DNA from: Candidatus Gastranaerophilales bacterium
Lineage (GTDB): Bacteria; Cyanobacteriota; Vampirovibrionia; Gastranaerophilales; Gastranaerophilaceae
NCBI GenBank assembly: GCA_900768915.1
Contig: CAAGEQ010000041.1
Coordinates: 1-5,668, forward strand
DNA length: 5,668 nt
Direction of reading: 5' to 3'
The position numbers were made by a program, and so were the translations under genes. The stretch's first letter is position 1; each line of letters opens with the position of its first letter. Under the pieces are notes generated by a model. The model did not search any database, was not told the origin of the DNA, and saw nothing but the letters and a program-made list of their open reading frames with translations. Positions 1 through 5,383 of the stretch are shown here, one piece after another.

Positions 1-20
1 AATCACGAGTTGTGAGACTC
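1..20. repeat. left copy of 20-bp terminal direct repeat
   Basis: The first 20 bases are identical, in the same orientation, to the last 20 (5649-5668). A 20-base prefix-suffix match is far beyond chance. It is either a copy of a dispersed repeat at which the sequence was broken, an assembly-graph overlap, or a sign of circularity. The arms CGAGT (6-10) and ACTCG (17-21) form a 5-bp hairpin that runs one base past the shared block, which suggests the true repeat is longer than what is visible. Confidence 0.8.
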
Positions 21-77
21 GATTGTTGAATTATACAATTCTCGTGTGAACGGAAGCGTCGCCGAGAGTTTCTTTCC

Positions 78-109
78 GCCTCGTTTCTTTGCGGTCAAAG
101 AAATGAGGC
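78..109. repeat. 13-bp stem palindrome, repeat-like
   Basis: GCCTCGTTTCTTT (78-90) pairs with AAAGAAATGAGGC (97-109) around a six-base loop GCGGTC. The stem is perfect except for one G-T pair. No T tract follows on the plus strand, and the minus-strand flank is not a T run either, so it does not read as an intrinsic terminator. Its higher G+C content and position beside the terminal direct repeat suggest part of a dispersed intergenic repeat. That membership is inference. Confidence 0.45.
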
Positions 110-115
110 ATTAAA

Positions 116-185
116 ATTTAACAAATTAAATCTATTTTATAGATCTTTCGCAAGTATTTATACGGTTACGTAAAATTTGTTAAAT
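116..185. repeat. 12-bp spaced inverted repeat
   Basis: ATTTAACAAATT (116-127) and AATTTGTTAAAT (174-185) are perfect inverted copies separated by 46 bases. The arms hold only two G or C bases, so chance is a real alternative in this composition. The layout would also fit the ends of a small non-coding palindromic element, but no target duplication is evident. Confidence 0.25.
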
Positions 186-210
186 ATATTACTCAAGATG
201 ATGTAAATGA

Positions 211-240
211 CGTCATACTGAGGCTTTAGCCGAAGTATCT
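211..240. repeat. REP-like palindromic element with tandem G-A mismatch
   Basis: ATACT (215-219) pairs with AGTAT (234-238), and GGCT (222-225) pairs with AGCC (228-231) across a two-base loop. Between the two helices, GA (220-221) faces GA (232-233), giving tandem G-A mismatches. The outline, GTCAT followed by a short palindrome and ending in a TCT, resembles the short dispersed GTCAT...ATCT palindromes found between genes in many bacteria. A related element, in opposite orientation by its GTCAT-like end, lies near the other end of the window (5464-5525). Function is unknown. Confidence 0.45.
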
Positions 241-421
241 TTTATTGGTACATTTTATGTACTCCACTAATATACAAATAATGAAAACTTCAATCAAACA
301 AATTAAATTACATTATTTATTGTTTGGCAAGTATGTTTAACTTACATTTTGTTAGGCAGAGTTATAATATATTGGTAATTAATAATATGAAATATATAAT
401 TGACAAATGTTATTAAGCAAC

Positions 422-453
422 AAAAAAGGACGAAACTTATGTTTCGCCCTTTT
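422..453 (-). terminator. intrinsic terminator of pfp
   Basis: Read on the minus strand, AAAAGGGCGAAAC and GTTTCGTCCTTTT form a 13-bp stem with one G-T pair, a four-base loop ATAA and a run of six T (427 down to 422). It begins 18 bases past the pfp stop codon and faces the right way to end that transcript. No plus-strand gene lies upstream that would need it. Confidence 0.85.
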
Positions 454-461
454 GTATATAA

Positions 462-482
462 TAAACGTATATTATACGTTTA
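462..482 (-). repeat. perfect 9-bp hairpin spanning the pfp stop codon
   Basis: TAAACGTAT (462-470) and ATACGTTTA (474-482) are perfect inverted copies around a three-base loop. The stop codon (472-474) lies in the loop and adjoining stem. The hairpin lies immediately upstream of the pfp terminator, so the mRNA would end in two consecutive hairpins. It may protect the 3' end or help termination; alternatively it is a protein-binding palindrome. Both roles are inference. Confidence 0.4.
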
Positions 483-2151
483 ACAACTTTTTAGATTGTT
501 CAAGTTGTAGAGTTCTTGTTGTAATGTCACAAACAGAACTTGGTCCGAAATATTGGATTGCTCCTGGGAATAAGTATCTGTCGTTCATTGCCCAATCTTC
601 TCTGTTTTCTTCTAGTTGTTTGAATACAGGACCGTCAAGTTCAACTAATGCCTTTTTAATTACAGGTTTCATTTCACCGTGACGTCTTTCCATATTCATC
701 ATCATTGTTAATGGAACACCACCGGCAATCCATTCAGAAGCAGGTGCTGTTAAATTTCTAACTGATGATAGGTAGCCTGTTAAACCAAAACTAATCAATG
801 CGAATGCATTAAAACCTAATGAATAACAGTAGTCTGCATCAAAGTTTGAAGGGAATGCACAACGTCCTTCATAACCGAAGAAATGTGATTGTGCTGAGAA
901 TTTACCAGAGTATTTTCCTTCAGCTTTTAATGCTTTTAATTTTTCTTCAATCATAGAGATTAATAATTTTTCAGTTTCGATTTTTGAAACTTGAACATTA
1001 CCGTGAGGATCTCTATCCATCAATAATTGAGATTTAATCAATGTTGGTAATGATGAGAATACTTTAGCATTTTCGCTAGATAATGTATTTTCGATGATTG
1101 AGAATTTTTCTGATTGTGATGCTGATGTGTATTTAGCATCTTTTTCTAATGAACTCATGATATCGTTCAAGTTAGCAATCATAGCACCCATTTCAGGAAT
1201 AAATTCGATTAGACCTTCAGGGATTACTGCGATACCAAAGTTTTTATGATTTTCAGAACGTTTTACAATGATGTCTGTCATGTAATCAATGATTGATGAT
1301 AATGACATTTTCTTTGATTCAACTTCTTCTGAAATCAAAGTGATGTTTGGTTGAGTTTGCAAAGCCGCTTCCAATGCTACGTGAGAAGCACTTCTACCCA
1401 TAATTTTGATAAAGTGCCAATATTTCTTAGCAGAGTTAGCATCTCTTTGAATGTTACCAATAAGTTCACCATAAGTTTTTGTTGCTGTATCGAAACCAAA
1501 TGAAATTTCGATTTGTTCGTTTTTAAGGTCACCATCAATAGTTTTTGGACAACCGATAACTTGGATATCTGCATTGTTTGCAACAAACCATTCTGCTAAT
1601 AATGCTGCGTTTGTGTTTGAATCATCACCACCGATGATAACAACTGCAGAAATGTTTAATTTTTTGCATACAGCAAGTGATTTTTCAAATTGTTCTTCTG
1701 TTTCTAATTTTGTTCTACCAGAACCGATAATATCGAAACCACCAGTGTTTCTGTAAGCATCAATGAATTTGTCGTCAAATTCAACATATTCCCCTTCAAT
1801 GATACCACTTGGACCACCTAAGAAACCATATAATTTGTTAGATGGGTTTGCTTGTTTAAGTGCATCATATAAACCAGCGATAACGTTGTGTCCACCAGGT
1901 GCTTGTCCGCCTGATAGGATAACACCAACATTTCTTTGTTCTACAGATTTTGAATCTGAAGAAGTTTTGAATGTTACGGTTGGTTTTCCGTATGTATTTT
2001 TAAATAATTCTTTGATTTCAGCCTGATTAGCTACTGATTCTGTGGCAGAACCTTCATTAATTGCTAATTTGTTTATACCTTCTGATAATGATGAAGGTAA
2101 TTTAGGTTGATATTTTAATCTTTCAACTTGTAATGGTGATAAATTTGTCAT
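472..2151 (-). CDS. pfp: diphosphate--fructose-6-phosphate 1-phosphotransferase (long-form PPi-PFK)
   Basis: This cytoplasmic glycolytic enzyme reversibly transfers phosphate from pyrophosphate to fructose 6-phosphate, giving fructose 1,6-bisphosphate. The 559 residues match the long PPi-PFK clade of plants, spirochaetes and chlamydiae; ATP-dependent bacterial PFK is near 320. Visible motifs are the phosphate-binding loop GVILSGGQAPGGHN (76-89), GGDDS (174-178), PKTIDGDL (202-209), MGRSASH (251-257) and PEGLIEF (311-317). Asp177, where ATP enzymes have Gly, and Lys203 in PKTID are the known PPi-specificity residues; Asp206 is the expected catalytic base. The N-terminal ~70 residues and the region after ~320 carry the long-form extension and insertion. 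The ATG start is supported by AAGGAAGG at 2157-2164. The gene is monocistronic, divergent from rpsB, and closed by its own terminator. No lesion is seen. Confidence 0.96.
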   Translation of the reverse strand: MTNLSPLQVERLKYQPKLPSSLSEGINKLAINEGSATESVANQAEIKELFKNTYGKPTVTFKTSSDSKSVEQRNVGVILSGGQAPGGHNVIAGLYDALKQANPSNKLYGFLGGPSGIIEGEYVEFDDKFIDAYRNTGGFDIIGSGRTKLETEEQFEKSLAVCKKLNISAVVIIGGDDSNTNAALLAEWFVANNADIQVIGCPKTIDGDLKNEQIEISFGFDTATKTYGELIGNIQRDANSAKKYWHFIKIMGRSASHVALEAALQTQPNITLISEEVESKKMSLSSIIDYMTDIIVKRSENHKNFGIAVIPEGLIEFIPEMGAMIANLNDIMSSLEKDAKYTSASQSEKFSIIENTLSSENAKVFSSLPTLIKSQLLMDRDPHGNVQVSKIETEKLLISMIEEKLKALKAEGKYSGKFSAQSHFFGYEGRCAFPSNFDADYCYSLGFNAFALISFGLTGYLSSVRNLTAPASEWIAGGVPLTMMMNMERRHGEMKPVIKKALVELDGPVFKQLEENREDWAMNDRYLFPGAIQYFGPSSVCDITTRTLQLEQSKKLLNV

Positions 2152-2156
2152 TTTCG

Positions 2157-2232
2157 CCTTCCTTTTTATTTCTACTGGTGGGCATTTCCCACATCACAAG
2201 TACATTATACTATTAACATGAAAAATGCAAAA
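2157..2232 (-). promoter_or_regulatory. pfp promoter, leader hairpin and ribosome binding site
   Basis: On the minus strand a perfect TATAAT -10 box lies at 2209-2204. The -35 region is weak: TTGCAT at 2230-2225 is only 15 bases away, and TTTTGC at 2232-2227 has a 17-base spacer but a poor match. The short leader contains a 5-bp hairpin, GTGGG/CCCAC (2192-2188 with 2182-2178). It ends in a strong Shine-Dalgarno AAGGAAGG (2164-2157) five bases before the ATG. The -10 box is convincing; the exact -35 is not. Confidence 0.5.
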
Positions 2233-2285
2233 TTATTTTTATACTTATTGTTATTATTTCGAATATCTTATTTTCTTAACAACAG

Positions 2286-2323
2286 TTTACTATTTACTTG
2301 TTATTAAACTATGTTTGTAATAT
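2286..2323 (+). promoter_or_regulatory. candidate rpsB promoter (two overlapping readings)
   Basis: Two weak sigma-70-like arrangements overlap. TTTACT (2286-2291), an 18-base spacer and TATGTT (2310-2315) would start transcription near 2322. TACTTG (2295-2300), 17 bases and TAATAT (2318-2323) would start near 2330. Only the first would put the whole leader structure (from 2325) into the RNA. A promoter further upstream is possible, since the stretch 2230-2320 is very AT-rich and offers many partial matches. Confidence 0.3.
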
Positions 2324-2324
2324 C

Positions 2325-2390
2325 ATACTGCATGGTTACACTGGTCGATAGGCTTGCCCTAGTCTTAACATAAGATGGAGCAGTATAACC
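2325..2390 (+). ncRNA. structured rpsB 5' leader, candidate S2 autoregulatory element
   Basis: ATACTGC (2325-2331) pairs perfectly with GCAGTAT (2380-2386), closing a domain of about 62 bases. Inside are two small hairpins: TAGG/CCTA (2349-2352/2358-2361) and TCTTA/TAAGA (2363-2367/2371-2375, loop ACA). GGTT (2334-2337) can also pair with AACC (2387-2390), directly 3' of the closing stem; this is an H-type pseudoknot arrangement. The segment is clearly richer in G+C than its surroundings and ends 22 bases before the ribosome binding site. S2 is known to repress rpsB-tsf translation through the rpsB leader in E. coli, so a similar role is plausible. I do not recognise this fold as a named family. 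Confidence 0.5.
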
Positions 2391-2425
2391 CGTAGTACAA
2401 TACATTTAATATAAGGAGAAATGCT

Positions 2426-3196
2426 ATGGCAGTAGCATCATTAGTAGAATTATTAGAAGCAGGTGTTCACTTTGGACATCAAACAAGACATTGGAATCCA
2501 AAAATGAGACCATATATCTATGGTGCAAGAAATGGTATCTATGTTTTAGATTTAAGAAAAACTACAGATTTGTTGGATAAAGCATACGAAGTTGTTAGAG
2601 ATTTCGCTGCAAAGAACAAGAACGTTTTATTCGTTGGTACTAAAAAACAAGCATCTGAAGTAGTTGCTGAAGAAGCAAAAAGAGTTGGTGCATATTACAT
2701 CAATAGAAGATGGTTAGGTGGTATGCTTACTAACTTTGATACAATCAGAGCAAGAGTTAACAAACTTAGAGAGTTAGAAGGCTTTATTGCTAGTGGACAT
2801 GTTGAAAAATTACCTAAAAAAGAACAAGCCCAATTGAATAGACAATTAGCAAAATTAAGCAAAACATTAGGTGGTATCAAAGACATGAGAGGTCTTCCTG
2901 ATGTTATATTCGTTGTTGACCAAAAGAAAGAAGCAATTGCTATTGCTGAAGCAAACAAATTAAATATTCCTGTTATTTGTTTAGCAGATACAGATGCTAA
3001 CCCAGATAACATTGATTATGTTATTGCTGGTAATGACGATGCTATTCGTTCAGTAAAATTAATTACTTCTAAATTGGCTGATGCTGTTCTTGAAGGTAAA
3101 GAATTAAGAGCCGCTAAAGCAAATGAAACTAAGAAAATTGAATCTATCAAACCTGAAGATGCAGGTGTTAAAGCTGAAGAAACAGCTAACGTATAG
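2426..3196 (+). CDS. rpsB: 30S ribosomal protein S2
   Basis: S2 is a late-assembling protein of the small ribosomal subunit that binds near the 16S head-body junction, helps recruit S1, and is essential in most bacteria. The 256 residues fit the family (about 230-260). The N-terminal signature GVHFGHQTRHWNPKM lies at 13-27, followed by FVGTKKQA (69-76), RRWLGGMLTN (94-103) and MRGLPD (154-159). Residues 105-150 form the expected charged coiled-coil insertion, and a lysine- and glutamate-rich tail follows residue ~225. AAGGAG at 2413-2418 is seven bases before the ATG. An earlier out-of-frame ATG at 2421 is not used. tsf follows after 81 bases, the usual partner order. Expression is likely controlled by the leader at 2325-2390 and by the hairpin after the stop. 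Confidence 0.98.
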   Translation: MAVASLVELLEAGVHFGHQTRHWNPKMRPYIYGARNGIYVLDLRKTTDLLDKAYEVVRDFAAKNKNVLFVGTKKQASEVVAEEAKRVGAYYINRRWLGGMLTNFDTIRARVNKLRELEGFIASGHVEKLPKKEQAQLNRQLAKLSKTLGGIKDMRGLPDVIFVVDQKKEAIAIAEANKLNIPVICLADTDANPDNIDYVIAGNDDAIRSVKLITSKLADAVLEGKELRAAKANETKKIESIKPEDAGVKAEETANV

Positions 3197-3207
3197 TTAT
3201 GACTTTT

Positions 3208-3250
3208 AAGAACGCAAGGGCATTATTATTCTGCCTACTTGCGTTCTTTT
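3208..3250 (+). terminator. rpsB-tsf intercistronic hairpin, probable attenuator
   Basis: AAGAACGCAAG (3208-3218) pairs perfectly with CTTGCGTTCTT (3238-3248). The loop carries a further GGCA/TGCC stem (3219-3222/3232-3235). The T run after the stem is only TTTT (3247-3250), two of them within the stem, followed by AAAT. The helix is strong but the T run is short, which fits partial termination that lowers tsf relative to rpsB. It could also be an RNA-processing or mRNA-stabilising hairpin. The tsf ribosome binding site lies 13 bases beyond it. Confidence 0.65.
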
Positions 3251-3277
3251 AAATATTATAAAGAAGGAGAAACCTAA

Positions 3278-4141
3278 ATGAATATTACAGCTACAATGGT
3301 TAAAGAACTTCGTGACAAGACTGGTGCTGGCATGATGGCTGCTAAGAAGGCTCTTGTTGAAGTTGATGGCGATATGGAAAAAGCAATGGAAGTACTTCGT
3401 CAAAAAGGTATTGCATCTGCTGAAAAGAAAATGGGTAGAATTGCTGCTGAAGGTAGAGTTGCATCTTATGTTGATGAAACTTGTGGTGCTATGATTGAAC
3501 TTAACTGTGAAACAGACTTTGTTGCTAAGAACGCAGAATTTATGGAATTGGCAAATGGTCTTGCTGAAATGGTTGCGAAATCAAATCCAACTGACGTTGC
3601 TGCTTTAGAAGCATTGAATTGTCCAAAATGTGGTAAACCAATTTCAGAAGTATTAAAAGAAAAAATTGCTTCAATTGGTGAAAAAATTACTATCAGAAGA
3701 TTTGTTCGTTACGAAGGTAATGTTGCAACATATATTCACAATGGCAAAATCGGTGTTTTATTAGAAACATCTGCTAAGAATGAAGAAATTTCTAAAGATA
3801 TTTGTTTACACATTGCATCTTCTGCTCCAGAATTCGTTTCAAGAAACGAAATTCCTGCTTCTGTTATTGAAGATGAAAAGAGAATTGAAATGGGTAAAGA
3901 AGATTTAGCAAAGAAACCTGAACAAATCAGAGCAAAAATTGTTGAAGGTCGTGTTAATAAATTGATGGCTCAAAAATGTTTATTAGAACAACCATTTGTT
4001 AAAAACCCAGAAGAAACAATTGAACAATTAGTTTCTGGTAAATTAGAAGTTGTTAAGTTTGATAGATTTGTTCTTGGTGAAGGTCTTGAAAAACGTAGTG
4101 ATAACTTTGCTGAAGAAGTTATGGGACAATTAAACGGTTAA
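3278..4141 (+). CDS. tsf: elongation factor Ts
   Basis: EF-Ts is the cytoplasmic nucleotide exchange factor that releases GDP from EF-Tu during translation. The length (287 residues) is normal. The N-terminal UBA-like domain (1-45, with VKELRDKTGAGMMAAKKAL) is followed by the core, with the EF-Tu-contacting motif TDFVAKN at 79-85 and GEKITIRRFVRYEG at 134-147. A second core subdomain (to ~225) contains a coiled-coil-like helix pair, and the C-terminal module carries the usual FVLGEGLEK (264-272). A short insert with CPKCGK (115-120) sits where most homologues have a polar linker; it resembles half a zinc knuckle. AAGGAG (3264-3269) precedes the ATG by eight bases. The gene sits downstream of rpsB, as in most bacteria. 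The first ~40 codons favour CTT, CGT and AAG more than the rest, where TTA, AGA and AAA dominate. Confidence 0.98.
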   Translation: MNITATMVKELRDKTGAGMMAAKKALVEVDGDMEKAMEVLRQKGIASAEKKMGRIAAEGRVASYVDETCGAMIELNCETDFVAKNAEFMELANGLAEMVAKSNPTDVAALEALNCPKCGKPISEVLKEKIASIGEKITIRRFVRYEGNVATYIHNGKIGVLLETSAKNEEISKDICLHIASSAPEFVSRNEIPASVIEDEKRIEMGKEDLAKKPEQIRAKIVEGRVNKLMAQKCLLEQPFVKNPEETIEQLVSGKLEVVKFDRFVLGEGLEKRSDNFAEEVMGQLNG

Positions 4142-4156
4142 TATAATATATATTAA
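4138..4156 (+). repeat. perfect 8-bp A/T hairpin spanning the tsf stop codon
   Basis: TTAATATA (4138-4145) and TATATTAA (4149-4156) are perfect inverted copies with a three-base loop, and they cover the TAA stop (4139-4141). All pairs are A-T, so the RNA hairpin would be weak, and chance is plausible in this composition. It is listed because pfp and the Skp-like gene show the same placement. Confidence 0.3.
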
Positions 4157-4162
4157 TATAGT

Positions 4163-4198
4163 AAAAAAGAACGGGTATAATTCATGCTCGTTCTTTTT
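4163..4198 (+). terminator. intrinsic terminator of the rpsB-tsf unit
   Basis: AAAAAGAACG (4164-4173) pairs perfectly with CGTTCTTTTT (4189-4198) around a 15-base loop. The 3' arm ends in five T, and more T-rich sequence (TTTGTTTG) continues. It starts 22 bases after the tsf stop and separates the translation genes from the downstream small gene. Confidence 0.85.
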
Positions 4199-4320
4199 GT
4201 TTGTTTGAAATTTACGTTAAAAAAAGTTAACAAATACTTATCATGATAGCAATTAATATTTTGTACGTATATTTATATTAGCAAGTGTAATTGTGTTTTC
4301 AAAATCTAATGGAGATAAAA

Positions 4321-4758
4321 ATGCCAGAAATTGTTGGAGAACCTATATTTCAGTATTTTAATAATCCTCAAAGTGTAAATATTGCAAACAAAACTTTTAA
4401 AAATGTTGCGTGCTGTGATACTCGCAATTATATGCAAGATGATAAGATGCATTCTGTTAGTTTTTTGACAACTGATAAAGCAAAATATTCTGTTTATGAA
4501 ACAGGTGGACAGGTATCAAAAGTATTTAAAACTTATAATAAACCTGTAGAACGTAAGTTCGGTGACAGAGTATTTAGTAATATTGTATCATCAATGATTG
4601 ATGAAAATGGTGTAAAGACGTATGAAAATATCAATCGAGGTTATACAATAACTAAAATTTCTGTCGATAAGGCGGGGAAAGTTTTAAATATAAATGAGCC
4701 GTTTGAAATCAGGCTATTTAATAAATTGAAGAAATTTATAGGAAAAATTGCTAAATAA
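4321..4758 (+). CDS. hypothetical protein, 145 residues
   Basis: I do not recognise this protein. The ATG at 4321 is chosen because GGAG (4311-4314) sits six bases upstream; a TTG ten codons earlier (4291) keeps the frame open but has no such site. The product has no signal peptide and no long hydrophobic segment, so it is probably cytoplasmic. It has a mixed, beta-rich-looking body with adjacent cysteines in NVACCDTRN (about residues 28-36). It ends in a basic, amphipathic-looking stretch with the pattern FNKLKKFIGKIAK, which could contact membrane or nucleic acid. Codon and base use match the neighbours, so recent transfer is not suggested. It lies between two terminators and is probably transcribed alone. 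A weak TATATT (4274-4279) could be its -10 box, but no good -35 is visible. Confidence 0.75.
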   Translation: MPEIVGEPIFQYFNNPQSVNIANKTFKNVACCDTRNYMQDDKMHSVSFLTTDKAKYSVYETGGQVSKVFKTYNKPVERKFGDRVFSNIVSSMIDENGVKTYENINRGYTITKISVDKAGKVLNINEPFEIRLFNKLKKFIGKIAK

Positions 4759-4769
4759 ATATAATTATT

Positions 4770-4800
4770 AAAGCCCTTGTTAAAAAGACAAAGGCTTTTT
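4770..4800 (+). terminator. intrinsic terminator of the hypothetical gene
   Basis: AAAGCCCTTGT (4770-4780) pairs with ACAAAGGCTTT (4788-4798), with a single C-A mismatch and a seven-base loop. It runs into five consecutive T (4796-4800). It begins 12 bases after the stop of the 145-residue protein and isolates it from the next promoter. Confidence 0.8.
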
Positions 4801-4821
4801 GGTTTACACAATGTTAAATTG

Positions 4822-4849
4822 TTGATATTTTTTTTTAAATATGTATAAT
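4822..4849 (+). promoter_or_regulatory. strong sigma-70 promoter with poly-T spacer (Skp-like gene)
   Basis: TTGATA (4822-4827) and a perfect TATAAT (4844-4849) are separated by 16 bases. The spacer includes nine consecutive T (4828-4836). Transcription should start near 4856, giving a leader of about 43 bases before the ATG at 4899. It is the best promoter in the window. The homopolymer makes the spacer length prone to slippage. Confidence 0.85.
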
Positions 4850-4898
4850 GTATGTGAATGGTGTTACAAGAGAGAGTATGTAGAAAGGATATTATTCT

Positions 4899-5363
4899 AT
4901 GAAAAATCAATTAAAAGTTTTATCAGTTGCTGCATTAGCTTTAGGTTTAGGTTTTGGTATCAGCATGTCTGCTACTACAGCGGCTCCTGGTTCTTCAATT
5001 GCAGTTGTTGATGTTGCTCAAGTTATCAATAACAATAGTCAAGTAAAAGCATTAAAAGAAAAACAAGAAAAGAAATCAGAAGCTTTAAAAAGTTGGGTTG
5101 AATCAGCTAGAGCAGATGTTGAAAAACAAACAACAGATGCTGCTAAAGAATCTTTAACTCAAAAATATAATAAAGAATTACAAGCAAAAGTTGATACTCA
5201 AAGAAAAGAATTATATGCTGAATCAACAAAAATTGATGCTAAAATTGGTTCTGCTATCGCTAAGAAAGCACAAGCAGATGGATATTCTTTAGTATTAGTT
5301 AAAGGTGCTGTACTTTACGGTGGTTCTGATATTACTGAAGATATCAAAAAAGTTACTAAGTAG
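4899..5363 (+). CDS. OmpH/Skp-family periplasmic chaperone-like protein
   Basis: Skp/OmpH proteins are trimeric periplasmic chaperones that hold unfolded outer-membrane proteins on their way to the BAM complex. The 154 residues fit the family (about 150-180). The signal peptide has a basic start (MKNQLK), a hydrophobic core (7-22) and probable cleavage near residues 25-29 (SATTAAPG). There is no lipobox cysteine. The mature protein begins with the typical strand SSIAVVDVAQVINN (32-45), continues as a long Lys/Glu/Gln-rich coiled coil (about 47-125), and returns to strands with YSLVLVKGAVLYGGSDIT (129-146), the family's characteristic end. AAAGGA (4884-4889) lies nine bases before the ATG. The gene is monocistronic with its own promoter and terminator; bamA or lpx neighbours common elsewhere are absent. 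Family assignment is firm; orthology to E. coli Skp is inferred. Confidence 0.9.
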   Translation: MKNQLKVLSVAALALGLGFGISMSATTAAPGSSIAVVDVAQVINNNSQVKALKEKQEKKSEALKSWVESARADVEKQTTDAAKESLTQKYNKELQAKVDTQRKELYAESTKIDAKIGSAIAKKAQADGYSLVLVKGAVLYGGSDITEDIKKVTK

Positions 5364-5383
5364 TTTTTTATACTTAATAATTT

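Larger units (their letters stand above)
1..421. other. gene-free, repeat-bearing intergenic region
   Basis: I see no credible gene here. There is no open frame with a ribosome binding site and no tRNA or rRNA. Positions 1-109 are visibly richer in G+C than the AT-rich rest and contain palindromic segments. Positions 110-210 and 241-421 are very AT-rich and mostly low in complexity. The individual elements listed separately are a 13-bp hairpin (78-109), a 12-bp spaced inverted repeat (116-185) and a REP-like hairpin (211-240). A small hairpin GTACA/TGTAC (248-252/258-262) follows the REP-like element. A 12-base direct repeat AACAAATTAAAT occurs at 120-131 and 297-308, but in such AT-rich sequence it may mean nothing. 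Confidence 0.6.

Noticed and set aside
1..421. CRISPR array or transposase remnant in the left flank
   Set aside because: No regularly spaced direct repeats and no transposase-like frame are present; the palindromes are single and unlike each other.
407..682. Plus-strand open frame of 91 codons
   Set aside because: It runs through the pfp terminator and antisense to the pfp C-terminus, with no ribosome binding site and a composition explained by the opposite strand.
1377..2026. Other open frames overlapping pfp (60, 69 and 87 codons)
   Set aside because: They are contained within a full-length, motif-complete pfp gene and are frame shadows.
2334..2390. tRNA-like look of the rpsB leader (GGTTA...TAACC ends)
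   Set aside because: It has no T-arm GTTC motif, no anticodon stem, and is too short for a tRNA.
2695..3012. Minus-strand frame of 105 codons
   Set aside because: It is antisense within rpsB and has no start signal.
3206..3403. Minus-strand frame over the rpsB-tsf gap
   Set aside because: It is antisense to the tsf start and the intercistronic hairpin, without a ribosome binding site.
3278..3420. Codon-use shift at the start of tsf as a sign of recombination
   Set aside because: The stretch is short and the protein continuous; it fits ordinary bias near highly expressed gene starts.
4291..4320. TTG start extending the hypothetical protein by ten residues
   Set aside because: GGAG at 4311-4314 is placed for the ATG at 4321 and would lie inside the extended frame.
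4641..4910. Minus-strand frame of 89 codons
   Set aside because: It covers the terminator and promoter between two well-supported plus-strand genes.
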